Below, piece after piece: positions 43,016 to 52,900 of a stretch of DNA of 64,000 bases. A model generated the notes under the pieces. That model was not told the DNA's origin. It did no database searches and worked only from the letters and a program-made list of their open reading frames with translations. Location: positions 558,001 to 622,000 of the forward strand of contig OZ240228.1 of the NCBI GenBank assembly GCA_965197795.1, in the 5' to 3' direction. Numbering within the stretch: position 1 is the first letter of the stretch; each line of letters starts with the position of its first letter. Origin of the DNA: WHTK01 sp965197795. Lineage in GTDB: Bacteria > Chloroflexota > Dehalococcoidia > DSTF01 > WHTK01. A program made the translations under genes and the position numbers.

Positions 43016-43944
43016 CCCCTGAAGACATTTTCATTGTGCCAGGTGAGGGCGTCATGATCGGGGCGTTGGTCGCGCCTGCACGGTACCTCAATTTGCGTAC
43101 CGTGAAGGGCATAGTAGTCGCGGCCGTTCTCGAACTCTTCGCGTATAGAGCGACTAACCTCGAAGTCGAATGTCGGTGTCACTGTCACGTACCCAGCATC
43201 GAATAGGCTGTGGATATCGCGTCGTAGCAGAAGGCCGTTGCTAGCCGTGTGAGCGCCGCCCGTAACGAACGGACGGATGTGTGCCGCATCCAACGCGGGC
43301 AACGTACGTTCCCGTGTAACGGCACACCGACGACCATAGGCATCCGTAACCATAACTCGGAAGGCCCCTTGGCCAAGCCGTGGTTCAACGAGGTGTGGCT
43401 CTCCGTACCTGGCGGCCGACTCTGCTACCAGGACTCCCTCTTGGCGGCTCGACGGGCGGCTCAAACGATCTTGGACAGATTCCCACAAAGCGTGACCTGC
43501 GACATCGCCAGTGTTGTATGTCTTATAGGAGACGATGTTCGGGGCAAAGTCACCAGGCTGATTAATCCAGTCAGGCTCATCAAAGAAGAATGGTTGCGTG
43601 AGGATACGGCAGCTGATATGAAAGTCGCTCTGGTCGTTGGCATCCACCCTTCGGTGCTTTGCAATGCTCAGTCGGAGTTCCCTAAGAGATCGCGCTCCGT
43701 TGGCTTCTCCAAACGCTTCCCAGGCGAGCGACAAAGGAAGCGTGGTGGCGTAGGCGAATATTCCTCCACCCACGATTACTTTGCGAGGTGCGTGCAATTT
43801 GAACAAGAAAAACTCGCCTGGCTCGAGGGCACGAAAGTTCACGGTAGACGGCGCCCAGAAATTGACCTCAGTCAATTCAGGGAGTTCGCTGAGTGTCTGA
43901 AACCAGTCGTCGTCCGTGACCGCAACGACGAGCTTTATGGCCAT
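43012..43944 (-). CDS. HNH endonuclease
   Basis: The 310-aa protein has an N-terminal domain (residues 1-180, APRKVIVGGGIFAYATTLPL) likely to read DNA or bases, and a C-terminal HNH nuclease: AYGRRCAVTRERTLPALDAA HIRPF, then HTASNGLLLRRDIHSLFDAG. The HI.P, N-GL and H..FD residues form the metal site (HNH_2-like). Its family is common in restriction islands, often cutting modified DNA. It is followed by an hsdR relic and flanked by recombinase A units. Confidence 0.82.
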   Translation of the reverse strand: MAIKLVVAVTDDDWFQTLSELPELTEVNFWAPSTVNFRALEPGEFFLFKLHAPRKVIVGGGIFAYATTLPLSLAWEAFGEANGARSLRELRLSIAKHRRVDANDQSDFHISCRILTQPFFFDEPDWINQPGDFAPNIVSYKTYNTGDVAGHALWESVQDRLSRPSSRQEGVLVAESAARYGEPHLVEPRLGQGAFRVMVTDAYGRRCAVTRERTLPALDAAHIRPFVTGGAHTASNGLLLRRDIHSLFDAGYVTVTPTFDFEVSRSIREEFENGRDYYALHGTQIEVPCRRDQRPDHDALTWHNENVFRG

Positions 43945-44013
43945 TTCTCCCCCAATGACAGACTAACTTAAGAACCCTAAGGGACCAACCCCTGAACGCG
44001 CCGGGCTACAGAT

Positions 44014-44968
44014 CCCCTACAGCTGCATCGCCGGACTGAAGGCAGCGTGGGCCTTTGCCGCCTGCTCTGAGTCGTAGGTCGCGGAGTAACGCCTCACCAT
44101 CATCGGGCTCGAATGACCAAGGAGGTACTGGACATCGAGCTCGCGGGCACTGGCACGGATGGCCCAGGTAGCGAAGGTGTGGCGGAACCGGTGCGGATTG
44201 ACCTGCCTCACCCCAGCCCTCAGGCCGTGACGAGTGAACATAACGTTCATATGGTGATTACGAAGCGGTTGGCCGTCTACGGTCTGGAAGAGGTGGCCTT
44301 CGCTCCAGCCCCGGCAGTCCTCCAGGTAGGTTCTGAGGGCAGCCAGGGCTACTTCGCTTATCGCCGTCCAGCGCTGCTTACGTCCCTTGCCTTGAAGGAC
44401 GCGCACACGGCCCTCATCGAAGAGGACATCGCAAAGCTCAATCGAGACGAGCTCGCTTGAACGCACCCCGGTATCTAGGAGGAAGAGGATCATCGCCCTC
44501 ATGCGAGAGCCCACGTAGGTCTTGGGATTGCAGGCAGCAAGCAAGGTCGTTAGGTCGTCTTTAGTAAACGGCTGGACGACCTTCTGCTCGCGCCGGACCA
44601 TCGGCACCCGCATGAACGGGTTCTCCTCGACGTAGTCCAGGCGTCGGCACCAGGAGAAGAACGCCTTGACCTCACGCTGGCGGCGGTGCTGAGTACCGGC
44701 GCTCACGCCTCGGTCGTGCACCCAGCCCATGAAGAGATAGACGTGGGCCGGCCCAAAGGCTGCCACGGAGTCGGGCAGGCCAAGCTCGCGCACCGCCCCT
44801 TGGAACTGGCGCAGCGTCTCGGCGTAGGACTGGACCGTGCGGTCCGTCTTACCCTCTACTGTGCAGGCTGTGAGGTAGAGAGGGATGAGCTGGTCGAGTA
44901 TTGGCAAGTGCAACCTCCTTAAGTCCGGTGGTCACACACAACTCACTCCGCCGGGGGAACAAGTCAAG
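44014..44968. mobile_element. 955-bp tyrosine recombinase A unit, copy 2
   Basis: The same borders (CCCCTACAG to AAGTCAAG) and exactly the same length as the units at 15148 and 62661. The flanks are unrelated to those of the other copies. Confidence 0.75.
44017..44907 (-). CDS. Tyrosine recombinase A, copy 2 (divergent N-terminus)
   Basis: This is a complete 296-aa recombinase. From about residue 60 it is nearly identical to the other copies, with all catalytic residues (Arg, Lys, HRFRHTFA, LGHSSP, RRYSATY). The first 55 residues differ clearly (LPILDQLIPLYLTACTVEGK versus MERFEEAVPLYLKACEVEGK), and the start is TTG at 44907 behind GGAGG. The changed part is the arm/core-binding end, so it may recognise a slightly different site. 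It separates the HNH module from the locus at 45.8 kb. Confidence 0.9.
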   Translation of the reverse strand: MPILDQLIPLYLTACTVEGKTDRTVQSYAETLRQFQGAVRELGLPDSVAAFGPAHVYLFMGWVHDRGVSAGTQHRRQREVKAFFSWCRRLDYVEENPFMRVPMVRREQKVVQPFTKDDLTTLLAACNPKTYVGSRMRAMILFLLDTGVRSSELVSIELCDVLFDEGRVRVLQGKGRKQRWTAISEVALAALRTYLEDCRGWSEGHLFQTVDGQPLRNHHMNVMFTRHGLRAGVRQVNPHRFRHTFATWAIRASARELDVQYLLGHSSPMMVRRYSATYDSEQAAKAHAAFSPAMQL

Positions 44969-45010
44969 CTAAGAGACCGGTTGGACTCTCAGATGCCGAA
45001 GAGTTGCTAG

Positions 45011-45172
45011 CTGACGGCGAAGGCCACCGCTCTGACGAAGAACACCGTCCAGTTTCAGGAAGAGGCAAGCGGCAAGCCACCGGTTATCGGCACGCTGTAT
45101 GTGCAGCGCTGGGCGCTCGGAGAACCCTTGCCGCAGCGGCTGACCGTGACAATTGAGGCCGCAAGCGCGTAA
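45011..45172 (+). CDS. Small hypothetical protein, start unclear
   Basis: The 53-codon frame reads LTAKATALTKNTVQFQEEAS then GTLYVQRWALGEPLPQRLTV and ends at TAA. The pattern looks like a small beta-strand protein. An in-frame TAG lies directly before a CTG (45011), so either CTG is the start or the 5' end was lost when the recombinase unit arrived. Confidence 0.35.
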   Translation: MTAKATALTKNTVQFQEEASGKPPVIGTLYVQRWALGEPLPQRLTVTIEAASA

Positions 45173-45393
45173 GTAACGCCCTGAACGACCGCACGCTTGC
45201 AGAACCGGCGGATCGGCTAGACCCGATTCCAGCTCACTATGACCGGCCCTGCGTGTGCCTCCAGGAACCCGGATCACCGACCATTCGCTACGAGGCAGAA
45301 TGTGGCTGCCGGGCTACGTGAGCATCTGCGGTCTCGGTCATCGCTCCTGACAGCTTGGAGCTGGTGAAACTGGATGCCGGTCGCATAGAAAGG

Positions 45394-45790
45394 CTAGACC
45401 CCGATCGCCCCTCTGCCACCTTCACCCAGCTCTGGTCCTCCTGCCCCTCGAGACGCCGCAAGTAGGTCGTCGTCACTGCCAGGCTGGAGTGGTCGAGGAA
45501 CCGCGACACGTCTTCGACCGACTCCCCGTCATCGCGATGCAACTGCGCCGCCGAGTGCCTGAAGATGTGCACGCCACCGGAGGGCAGACCTGCATTCTTC
45601 AAGTAGCACCGCAGGTTGGTATAGAACGTCCCGCTCGTGATGCCGCGTCCGCCTCGCGTGTCCGGCCACAGCGATTCGTCCGGCCGCATCATGGTGAGGT
45701 CCTTGCCCAGGCACTCCAACCAGATGCAAGTCGCCTCAAACGCCGGCCGCGGCAGCTCGCGCTTTCCCGCCTCACCGCCCTTGCCCGATA
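45394..45790 (-). pseudogene. Recombinase B, C-terminal relic
   Basis: The frame reads GKRELPRPAFEATCIWLECL, GITSGTFYTNLRCYLKNAGL, GGVHIFRHSAAQL, FLDHSSLAVTTTYLRRLEGQ. These give HxxRH, the second His and the Tyr of the catalytic box. One extra G near the end shifts the last codons compared with 63712-63898. The relic ends exactly where a GC-rich inverted repeat and the shared motif GCGACACTCG begin (45791-45811). Confidence 0.78.
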
Positions 45791-46014
45791 GGCCGGGGGT
45801 TGAACCCCGGCGACACTCGGACCCCATCGCGGTCGGCACCTATGAGGTGACCGCTCAACGAAGGCCGGGGGCCGAAAAGCGTCTCGCAGCTCCACGAACC
45901 CCACTTTGGACTGTGCCAGAGGTGACTGAGGGCGCGAGTACCTGTAGCGAGCGGAGCTGCCCAGTCGAGGAAGCCGGCGACGTGCGGATCGTTCAGGTAC
46001 TCAGCGCGCTCCAT
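45772..46014 (-). CDS. 5' fragment of a third gene in the helicase operon
   Basis: The frame starts at ATG 46014, 32 bases after the helicase stop, and reads MERAEYLNDPHVAGFLDWAA, SHLWHSPKWGSWSCETL. It then runs into sequence of the recombination joint, so the original gene continues no further. It was probably a third component of the methylase-helicase operon. I do not recognise its family. Confidence 0.4.
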   Translation of the reverse strand: MERAEYLNDPHVAGFLDWAAPLATGTRALSHLWHSPKWGSWSCETLFGPRPSLSGHLIGADRDGVRVSPGFNPRPIGQGR

Positions 46015-46045
46015 CAGCGACTGTCACCCGTGTTTGGACGCGCCC

Positions 46046-49000
46046 TCACACGAGCCCATCGGAGCACACGATGCGGATGACTTGTGGTTCCTGACCGGGA
46101 GCCAGGTCCTCGTCATCGGGCGAACTGAGGCGATATCGCTCGCGTAGCGCTTCCAGTCGCGTCCGGAGCGGTGGGCCCTCCAGGCGCAGGTTCCTGATCT
46201 CCGCGAGGGCGCCCTCCACCTGCTGGGACACGTCGCCCAGGAATATCCGCCTTAACGCCTCGATGCGCTGCGTCTCCGCTGTGTCGTTCCCCGCATCCCG
46301 GAGCGCAATGCTGAGCTGGCGGGACAGGTAGCGACGCGCCTTCGTATCCCGCCGCCGCCGGCTTCTGCCCAGCCGCGTCTGGAAGTCAGACTGGAATGTG
46401 GAGAACGCCGCCATCACGCGCTCGTTTGTGTCCTTCGGCAGCCGCGAAGCCGGAGTTTTCTCGTCGCACTCGGCAGCGGCGATGAGCTGTGCCGGGCTGA
46501 TGGCACGTGGTTCGAGGTCGCTCCCGACGGCGTAGCAGCCATGCACATCACCTGCGCTCAAGAGGACGAGCGTCTCGTCCGGGCCAGGGTCGTCGAACGG
46601 AGAGGAGATGGACTCCAGGCTCGCTGGGGACATCAGCGGTGCCTGAGCCCCCTCAACGTCGAGGGGGTTCTGGACGTAGCGATGGTTGGCTTCCTCATCC
46701 TGCTTCGTGGCTACCTGGAGTGCCGAGCGGATGCCGTCGGGCAGGTCTGTGATGATCTGCCAGAGAGTTGGGTTGTCGGACTGGATGCGCTGGAGCAGCG
46801 CGACCGCGCGCTGGTTCGCCGCCACCTCATCCAGACCATCATCGATCTCCGGGAGCTCCTGCTGCCCATAGATCCGGTACATCGCGTCGAAGTTGAGCCG
46901 TTCGGTCTCCGACAGCAGCTTGCTGTCCAATCCGATGAGGTCGTGGACCGACTGGATACGGTGTGTCAGCCGCTCCGTGAGCGAGAGCTGCTCATCGACC
47001 TCCACGTCCGGCCACATGTTGTGCAGATTGATCTCGGTGTGCTCCGTGCCGATCCGGTCCACGCGACCGAACCGCTGGATGAGCCGCACGGGGTTCCAGT
47101 GCAGGTCGTAGTTCAGGACGCGGGCGCAGTCCTGTAGGTTCTGCCCCTCCGACACGACATCGGTCGCGAGAAGCACTCTGATCTCGGGACCAGGTACTCT
47201 CTCGCCCTCCCGCAGGTTCGAGCCGGGCGAGAACCGTTTGACGATGTTCTCGGCGTCGCGGTGGGTACTTCCCGTCATACGCACGATCGAAGGGTCGCGG
47301 CCGTCGGGGTTCAACTCCCGGTAAAGGTAGTCGATGGTCGTCTCGGCTTCGGAGAAGAGCAGCAGCTTGCGCTCCCGCACATCCGGCCGGTCCAGGAAGC
47401 GCCGCAGCGACTGAAGCTTGTCGTCGTCCTCGGGCGTGATGTCCTTGACCCGCTCCACGATGCCACGCAGGACCTCGTAGTCAGCGTCCAGGTGCTCCAA
47501 CCACTCCTCGAGGTTGAAGTCGTCGGTCGTGTGTACCAACTTGGCCCGCTTCCAGCCCGATTCCCGCCGACGTTCTTCTTCCTGCTGCAGAACTTCCAGC
47601 AGTTCGTCGGCATCGAAGGAGTGCCCCGACAGGAGCCGCGTGGCGGTGCCGCCGACGGGAACGTAGCCAGCCTCAAGTGCATCCCGGAAGTTGCGGTTGC
47701 TCTGCAGTAGCGAGGTCAGCGTCGAGCGGAACGCCTCGATGCTCGATTCCAGCCGCTTGAAGAGCAGCACCCCCATCAGCTTCGCGATGCGGTCGCGAGC
47801 CCGGAAGAGGTCGCGGTACGCCTCCTTCTCCCTGGCCTCTTCCTTGATGTAATCCGTCACGCGGTATCGGTAGCCATGGTGCCGCTCGAGCTCGTTCTCC
47901 AACTCCTTGAGCGAGCCGGCCTTGGCGTACACCTTGTCCAGGCGGTAGTCGACGTTGTTGAGCACCGGGTCCGGGAAGTGCACGGGTTTCCCGCCTACCT
48001 CTGCTGTGTCGCCGTACAGGTCCTTGATGTCCTTGCGGCGCCTGCGGATGAACACGGACGACAGCACGTCCTCGATCTGCGCCTTTGGAACGTTGGGCTT
48101 GGACTTACCCGGTATCGGCGGGGAGCCCCTCTGGCCGTTGCGCACCCACTCCTCGTAGTCGGCACGGTAGTTCTCGTCCTCGACGCGGTACTCGAGCCAG
48201 AGCTGGGCGTTGTGGAAGTAGTCCTCTAGGTTGACCGGCTCGATGTTGAGGCCATGTTCCGTGTTGTCGAGGAACAGCCGGAGCTGGCGGTAGATGTCCA
48301 TCGGCCCGAGGTTCTGGGGTGTGGCGCTCAGCAGGATGACCTTGTGGTCGCCGGCGTCCAGGTAATCGCGAAGACCCTGCGACCGCTGGTTGATGTTGCG
48401 GAAGTTATGCGCCTCGTCGACCAGCACCGGGCCCCGGTTCGCGTATTCCTGCTCCAGGATGATGCCGTGCTCAGGTGGCTCGGCGTCGACGTATCTTCCG
48501 TGCTCCTCGTCGAACTCGGGGGCGGGGACAGCGCTGATGAGGCTGTGTGAGACAACGGCGGCGCCGAGCCCAAAGCGCTCGTTGAACTGCTCCCACATGG
48601 GCTTCAGCCCGGCGGGGCAGAGGATGAGCGGTGGACCATCGTTCGGGTAGCTGACGCGCAGCTGGCGGAGCAGCTCGGCGCCGATGAACGTCTTGCCCAG
48701 CCCCACGACATCGCCGATGTAGCAGCCGCCGTGCTCCTCGACCATCCCCAGGCCGCGCTTGACCGCGTCGATCTGGAAGTTGGCGAGCGGCTCGCGCCCC
48801 ACCGGAAGCGGCAGATCGCCTCCGCCAATCTCCGAGGCATACAGCTCGTGGAGGGCCTTCAGGTAGACGTGGTACGGAGGCGTGTCGTCCAGTGCCCACG
48901 ACCGGTCCAGCTCGGTCACGAGAGCCTCGCTGATGTCCTCGGAGTCGGCCCAGAGGTCGTCGAACCACTTCTTGAGCGCCCCCATCTCCGCGTCGCCACT

Positions 49001-49567
49001 GACGCGAACGTTCAGCTCGGTGTTGCCCTCGAACCCCGCGAGCGTGAGGTTCGACGAGCCCACGACGGCTGCCCCCGGCTCCGCATGGTTGTCGTACCAG
49101 CAGAGGTAAGCCTTGGCGTGCAGCGGGCTCCGCAGGTAGGTGCGAACCTCGACCTTGCCCTCGGCGACCAGATCGTGCAGTGTCCGCACGGCCGCTTCCG
49201 TCCCCTGCTCCTGCGGCAGCATGGAGACTCCGTCCCTGATGTGGTCCACCGCCTGCTGCGCGAGGGGGGCTCGCTGGCGCCGCTGGACGAGGGTGTCCGT
49301 GTCCAGGCGGGCGCGAAGCGCCGGCGCCTGCTGGAGCCCGGCGGCGACCTCTTCGAGCACGTGCTGGTCGGTGCGGCCCACGAGGATGCGCACCTTGAGC
49401 AGCTTCGACAGGTCCTCCGCCACCGCCTCAAACCCGCTCATGAAGAAGTACCCGACCGCGATGTCGGCACGGGCGGAACTGCCCAACATCTCATTGAGAC
49501 GGACCAGCAGCGTCGGGTCCGTCGTGGAGTGCAGGATGTTCAACGAGCTGCACCGGTAGGATGCCAA
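46046..49567 (-). CDS. PLD nuclease-SNF2 helicase fusion protein
   Basis: The 1173-aa protein begins with a phospholipase D-like nuclease domain (PLHAKAYLCW then VGSSNLTLAGFEGNTEL, about 150-180: the HxK...N half-site). An SF2/SNF2 helicase follows, with Walker A GDVVGLGKT (about 287), LVDEAHNFR (about 382), LLSATPQN, then the C-terminal lobe with LLFSEAETTIDYLY, TDVVSEGQNLQ and QRFGRVDRIG (about 836). Such proteins move on DNA and could cut it through the PLD domain. It lies downstream of a methylase gene in the same direction, with a PIN relic between. This suggests an R-M-like system that combines features of DISARM and Type I systems but matches neither. The start (TTG 49567) is uncertain. 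Confidence 0.88.
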   Translation of the reverse strand: MASYRCSSLNILHSTTDPTLLVRLNEMLGSSARADIAVGYFFMSGFEAVAEDLSKLLKVRILVGRTDQHVLEEVAAGLQQAPALRARLDTDTLVQRRQRAPLAQQAVDHIRDGVSMLPQEQGTEAAVRTLHDLVAEGKVEVRTYLRSPLHAKAYLCWYDNHAEPGAAVVGSSNLTLAGFEGNTELNVRVSGDAEMGALKKWFDDLWADSEDISEALVTELDRSWALDDTPPYHVYLKALHELYASEIGGGDLPLPVGREPLANFQIDAVKRGLGMVEEHGGCYIGDVVGLGKTFIGAELLRQLRVSYPNDGPPLILCPAGLKPMWEQFNERFGLGAAVVSHSLISAVPAPEFDEEHGRYVDAEPPEHGIILEQEYANRGPVLVDEAHNFRNINQRSQGLRDYLDAGDHKVILLSATPQNLGPMDIYRQLRLFLDNTEHGLNIEPVNLEDYFHNAQLWLEYRVEDENYRADYEEWVRNGQRGSPPIPGKSKPNVPKAQIEDVLSSVFIRRRRKDIKDLYGDTAEVGGKPVHFPDPVLNNVDYRLDKVYAKAGSLKELENELERHHGYRYRVTDYIKEEAREKEAYRDLFRARDRIAKLMGVLLFKRLESSIEAFRSTLTSLLQSNRNFRDALEAGYVPVGGTATRLLSGHSFDADELLEVLQQEEERRRESGWKRAKLVHTTDDFNLEEWLEHLDADYEVLRGIVERVKDITPEDDDKLQSLRRFLDRPDVRERKLLLFSEAETTIDYLYRELNPDGRDPSIVRMTGSTHRDAENIVKRFSPGSNLREGERVPGPEIRVLLATDVVSEGQNLQDCARVLNYDLHWNPVRLIQRFGRVDRIGTEHTEINLHNMWPDVEVDEQLSLTERLTHRIQSVHDLIGLDSKLLSETERLNFDAMYRIYGQQELPEIDDGLDEVAANQRAVALLQRIQSDNPTLWQIITDLPDGIRSALQVATKQDEEANHRYVQNPLDVEGAQAPLMSPASLESISSPFDDPGPDETLVLLSAGDVHGCYAVGSDLEPRAISPAQLIAAAECDEKTPASRLPKDTNERVMAAFSTFQSDFQTRLGRSRRRRDTKARRYLSRQLSIALRDAGNDTAETQRIEALRRIFLGDVSQQVEGALAEIRNLRLEGPPLRTRLEALRERYRLSSPDDEDLAPGQEPQVIRIVCSDGLV

Positions 49568-49577
49568 GCGTGTGGCA

Positions 49578-49826
49578 TCATTCTTGGTCTCCCCTCAGCA
49601 GGGCGACAAAGCCTGCTTGCTCGAAGTCGTGGTCGTAGGCTAATGCTTCGGTAATCCAACGCCCCTCCGTGAGCAGAAAGCTCGCGCAGTCCGCGAAGCT
49701 CCATCTCTGGTCACCTCGAGAAGCGTACATTTTTACGGCGGCCCTGAACTGCGCATCAGTCGGCGGGATGATTTCAACGTTGGGATTGTCCTCTAAGCCG
49801 CACCCGCTACAATTAGGGCTAACTCT
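49578..49826 (-). pseudogene. PIN-domain protein, C-terminal remnant
   Basis: The frame NPNVEIIPPTDAQFRAAVKM, SFADCASFLLTEGRWITEAL, AYDHDFEQAGFVALLRGDQE ends at TGA 49578. This is the last third of a PIN toxin (D..SF...ALA.D.HF.QAGF.ALL). The beginning is missing. A 17-codon frame (MSSKREQELALIVAGAA, 49793-49846) with a good AAGGAG site precedes it in another frame. The remnant lies between the methylase and the helicase. Confidence 0.6.
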
Positions 49827-49928
49827 TGCTCACGTTTGCTGCTCATCGTGGCATCTCTCCTTCCTAACCTTCTAGCGCAGTACGTCTTCCGGGGGTCTGC
49901 GCTGCGCTACTGTGCGCAATTTCACACA

Positions 49929-52900
49929 CTACCCTTCCATCGCTGCCATCTCCCCGTCCGTGAGGCCGTACATCGTATCCACCAGTCGGTCCACCTCCGC
50001 CTCTAACATCGAGGTGTCCGCCGCCGGATCAGTGTCTTTAGTCGTGAGGATGCGCTCTACGAGATCAATGAACGGACCCTGCGTCGCGGCAGAGACCTTC
50101 GGAATCGGCAACTCCCTTATTTGAGGTGAACCAAATCGCAAGTACCCTCCTGCTAGAGATAAGGAACCAAACATGACCATATAAACACGCCGCATGAAAT
50201 CCGAATTAAGCAGGCCGCAAATGAAAGCATTGTCCATTGGAGTATGGCCAATCACCAGCACAGTGGAAGTGCCTGCGGCTATTCCCTGTCGGTCATAGAC
50301 ACAAGTTATTCGTTTTGACATGCCAGAAATGATTAACTTCTCGCCTCGGATTTGGCTCACTCGTTGTTCTCTTATCGTGCTATGGCTGGTGTCAATGACA
50401 GGACTATGGTATTTCCTCTTGATGTACTGAGTAGGGCTCCTGCTCCAAGTGTGTGCAAATCGACGAATATTACCGCTCACGATAAAGGGTCGATAACGGT
50501 CAGAATCCCTTGAATAGAGAGGCTCACCATTATCAAGAATAGCCTCTTTCCATTTATACGCTTCGTCAACGGTCGCCGACGCGCTAACAGTTGCTACATC
50601 ACCAAGACGGTCGCAGCATTCCATTATTGGCAACAAGGCTTGTGCATCTGAAGCCAAGAGAGGCGACCACAGGTTGCCAAATCGTCGAGAGATAGCAATT
50701 GGTGCTGAGTATCCTAAGACAACCTCCTGCATGTCTCTCTTCGCTCCCATGGTTCGGTAAATGTCCACAGTGCTACGCTCTTGAGATCGAGGATCCTTGG
50801 AGACCACAGTAACGACTGGATAGACAGCTGCTTCAAAAATTGATGCCGAAGAAAGGTCGGTTATAGACAACAGTTGCGCGTTGGATAAAACGTAGTCTCT
50901 TAGGGTCTTAGCATATTCAGCAGCGAGTAGCTTGTTGGGCGTTATGTAGGCGCACAAGCCGTTTCTAGATAGGATTTGCAGTCCACGCTCAACGAAGGGT
51001 ACAAAGATATCAAAGCCTCCACGTGCAGTGCTAAAGTGCGCTCGTAGTGTTTCGCGGTAGTTTGAGGCTGTTCTGTCCATGGTAACCATGTTCACATAAG
51101 GCGGGTTGGCGACTGCAATGTCAAACCCCTGTCGTTGCGCGAACACCTCGGCGAACTCCACCCGCCAGTCTATGGCGTTTCCATTCAACCCAGCCTCGCC
51201 CATTGCCTCCCTGAAGCAATCCTCGGCCTCCTGGATTTCTTGGCGCAGGCGCTCCTTGTCGGGGCCAAGGGAGGCCCGCATGAAGTTGGCCTTGAGTCGG
51301 CCCAACTGACGTACGAGCTCTACGTCGTAGCCCAAAGTGCTCTGAACCTCGACGCCAGGGCCTGGATCCTGCCCCAGTAAGCTGTCACCGCAGATTACCT
51401 TGAAGTCCAAATTCGGCAGGGGCGGCGGCTTCTCGCCCTCGTAGTCAATTGCCAGGGAGAGCCACATCCGCAGCATGGCGATGTTGACCGCAAAGTCGTC
51501 GATATCCACGCCGTAGAGGTTGCGCTCGATGATGTGCAGCTTCAACTCGTAGAGGCCCTTTGGGTCTATGCCCACGTTGAACAGAGCCGTCTGAAGGTCC
51601 ACCAACTCCTGCATCATGCCGAGTAGATAGGCTCCGGAGCCGCAGGCAGGATCGACCACGGTTACCTCGTCCAACGCCTTAGCCACGTTGCGGGCTGATG
51701 CTACTGACGAGATGCCAGACGTGTCACGCTCGTCAACGAACCGGACGATGGCCTCCGGCGAGACGCCGGTGTCTTGTCCCTCCAGGTAGCCTTTGAGCGC
51801 CTCTCGACACATGAAGGAAACTACTGGGCGGGGAGTGTAGTACGCGCCGGATTCGTGTCGGCCGGTGACGAGCTCCTCGAATACTTTGCCCAACATCTCG
51901 GGGTCCACCGCGACCTCCACGTCAAAGGGGGTCGACTCCAGCACGGTGAAGTTGAAGCGGTCGAATAGCTTGCTCAGGATAGGCTCGACAGCCTCGTCCG
52001 GCACGCCGACCCCATCGCGCACATCGAGGTCTGTCTTCTCGAACAGTCCGCCGTTGAGAAACGGCACGTGCCCGAAGATGGAGGCCATGTTCCTACCCTT
52101 GAAGTTCAGGTCACGAGATTGAGGGTTGTTCAGTCCGAAGAAGAAAAGGTGTTCAAGCCGATCACGATAGAAGTTGGCCTGTTCAGAGTTGGAGCTATAG
52201 TCCTGCCAGAGGGCATTTAGATAGTCCTTGTGGCCCCTAAACGTGAGCCATCCCTTGCGGGACAGGAAGTAGACGAACATGAGCCGGTTGAAGAGCGTCT
52301 GGACAAATCGCCGCCTGGCCTCCCCCTCGTTGGCGCCAAAGCCGGTAACGCCCTGCTCCGTTGTCTCAAAGGCCCGCTTGTACTCAGAGAAGAAATCTCT
52401 GGTGACGGGCTCAACATCGAAGGCTTGGTCGAGGGCTAGCTGGATGCTCCCGCTCTGCCGATGATTCCAGTAGATGTTGGAGACCTGTTGGACGGCGGTG
52501 CGACGCGGCAGGTTCCGCTCCACCACCATGCGGCGGAGGAGTGGCCGTACACCTTCGAAACTGGGATAGACGAGGTGCAACTGGCTGGCAGAGGTGTTGG
52601 TGAAGACCAGGACCAGGTCGTCGCCGAGAAGCTCCGTGACTCGTTTGGCGGCAGTGGAAGCCTCTCCTTTACGTACGCGGTCCGTCTCCGAGGTCTCCAG
52701 AGCGACGTATACCACTTGCACACCGTCCAGGGAGGCGATGCGTTCTGCTGAGGCGGGCAGGGCCACGTTAACTGCTGTCGTGCCGAGGTCCACGTGGCCG
52801 GAGGCTGGATCAAAGTCCAGCACCTCGACAAACAGAGCGCGAACAGCCGCTCCCCGCTCGCTCGCAGGCGATTCAAAGATGCGTTCGATGCGGCTCTCCA

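Noticed and set aside
45787..45815. tRNA-like T-arm next to CGACACTCG
   Set aside because: The hairpin could fold as a T-arm on the minus strand, but no acceptor strand or CCA follows, and the similar hairpin at 41720 also lacks them.
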